Positions 63,637-64,000 of a stretch of 64,000 bases of DNA are shown here, one piece after another (positions within the stretch are counted from its first letter, which is position 1; each line of letters starts with the position of its first letter). The stretch comes from an uncultured Anaerotruncus sp. (GTDB lineage Bacteria; Bacillota; Clostridia; Oscillospirales; Acutalibacteraceae): positions 85,973 to 149,972 of the forward strand of contig UQDL01000005.1 in NCBI GenBank assembly GCA_900539775.1, written 5' to 3'. A program made the position numbers and the translations under genes. The notes under the pieces were generated by a model. That model did not search any database, was not told the DNA's origin, and was given only the letters and a program-made list of their open reading frames with translations.

Positions 63637-64000
63637 TTACATACTCATGCCGCCCGATTGATCCTGCACATTATCACGCACCGAATCTGCTGCGTCATCG
63701 CCGTATTCACTGCCGTTTGAATCATTTTTCATATCATTTGATTTTGAACTACTGTTATCCGATGAGGAATCCGAAGCACTTTCATTTCCTCCCAATTGTT
63801 TTTCTTTATCTTCCTTTTCCTCTTGAGACGGAGTGCGGCCATTACTTTGTTCCTCGCCGTTTTCACTGCCGAGCGCTTCGGGCTGTTCCTGTTCCTGTGT
63901 CGGCTTTTGACCTGCGCTTTGTTCCTCGCCTTTCTCAAAGTCGAGCGTTTCGGGCTGCTCCTGTTCTTGTGCCGGTTTTTGACCTGCGCTTTGTTCCTCG
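63637..64000 (-). CDS. Acidic Gln/Glu-rich repeat protein (C-terminal part only)
   Basis: An open frame entering from the right edge and ending with TAA at 63639-63637; about 120 residues are visible and the start is outside. It opens with 24-residue repeats (EEQSAGQKPAQEQEQPE...), two full and one diverged, and ends with Ser/Asp/Asn-rich sequence and SGGMSM. Strongly acidic and probably disordered. It lies 33 bases before the VirD4-like gene, so the two are likely co-transcribed. The folded part of the protein is not visible, so no function can be given. Confidence 0.75.
   Translation of the reverse strand, partial: EEQSAGQKPAQEQEQPETLDFEKGEEQSAGQKPTQEQEQPEALGSENGEEQSNGRTPSQEEKEDKEKQLGGNESASDSSSDNSSSKSNDMKNDSNGSEYGDDAADSVRDNVQDQSGGMSM
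63782..64000 (-). repeat. 72-bp tandem repeats at the right edge
   Basis: Read on the minus strand, GAGGAACAAAGCGCAGGTCA recurs 72 bases later with few changes, and again as a diverged GAGGAACAAAGTAATGG copy after another 72 bases. The array continues past the window edge. Confidence 0.75.

Overview
The window looks like chromosome from a low-to-mid GC, Gram-positive anaerobe of the Clostridia, plausibly a gut Oscillospirales/Ruminococcaceae-type bacterium. This is an inference from gene content: a Firmicutes-style BirA operator, an Nfn-type electron-bifurcating oxidoreductase pair, FtsEX with secreted M23 hydrolases, a GPH sugar transporter next to a GH51 arabinofuranosidase, DUF4830 and DUF1284 proteins, and strong GGAGG ribosome binding sites. 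Nearly all sequence is coding and most genes are on the minus strand. I see no rRNA, tRNA, CRISPR array or insertion sequence.

Layout. 1-1.4 kb: a VanZ-like gene cut by the left edge, then a Q/P/A repeat membrane protein behind a structured leader. 1.7-7.3 kb: a fructose PTS operon (DeoR-type regulator, FruK, EIIABC) that also carries HPr and Enzyme I. 7.6-9.8 kb: NfnAB-type oxidoreductase. 10-14.1 kb: arabinofuranosidase, GPH transporter, short-chain dehydrogenase. 14.3-15.4 kb: BioY with a DUF1284 gene under a clear BirA operator. 15.5-17.8 kb: a two-component system. 17.9-20.6 kb: an ABC importer of the TrpXYZ-like type. 20.9-24.7 kb: DAHP synthase, RlmH, a WalJ-like hydrolase, MurA. 25.2-30.4 kb: a CNNM/CBS protein, phosphoesterase, second GPH transporter, HAD phosphatase. 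30.7-33.4 kb: nadB-nadC and a small membrane protein. 33.7-37.2 kb: TM2 protein and uxaBA. 37.2-41.3 kb: two GDPD-like proteins flanking a nitroreductase, then guaB. 41.3-50.4 kb: a long minus-strand run ftsE-ftsX-three M23 peptidases-queH-rarA-nth-aroK. 50.6-57.9 kb: a CdaR/PucR-type regulator and a cell-wall run FHA-RodA/FtsW-PBP-HflX-DUF4830-RsuA. 58-60 kb: galM and a CmpB-family membrane protein. 60.1-64 kb: an accessory-looking group with a small zinc-knuckle/LRR-like gene, a large zinc-ribbon membrane protein, a VirD4/TraG-like ATPase without membrane segments, and the C-terminus of an acidic repeat protein running off the edge.

The genes support uptake and breakdown of plant sugars (fructose, arabinosides, hexuronates), NAD and aromatic precursor synthesis, and cell-wall growth and division. 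The parts least explained by known systems are the 60-64 kb cluster, the structured leader at 0.7-0.83 kb, and several palindromes and phased repeats at promoters. Many start codons were moved to in-frame codons that have a ribosome binding site; the reasons are given per gene.
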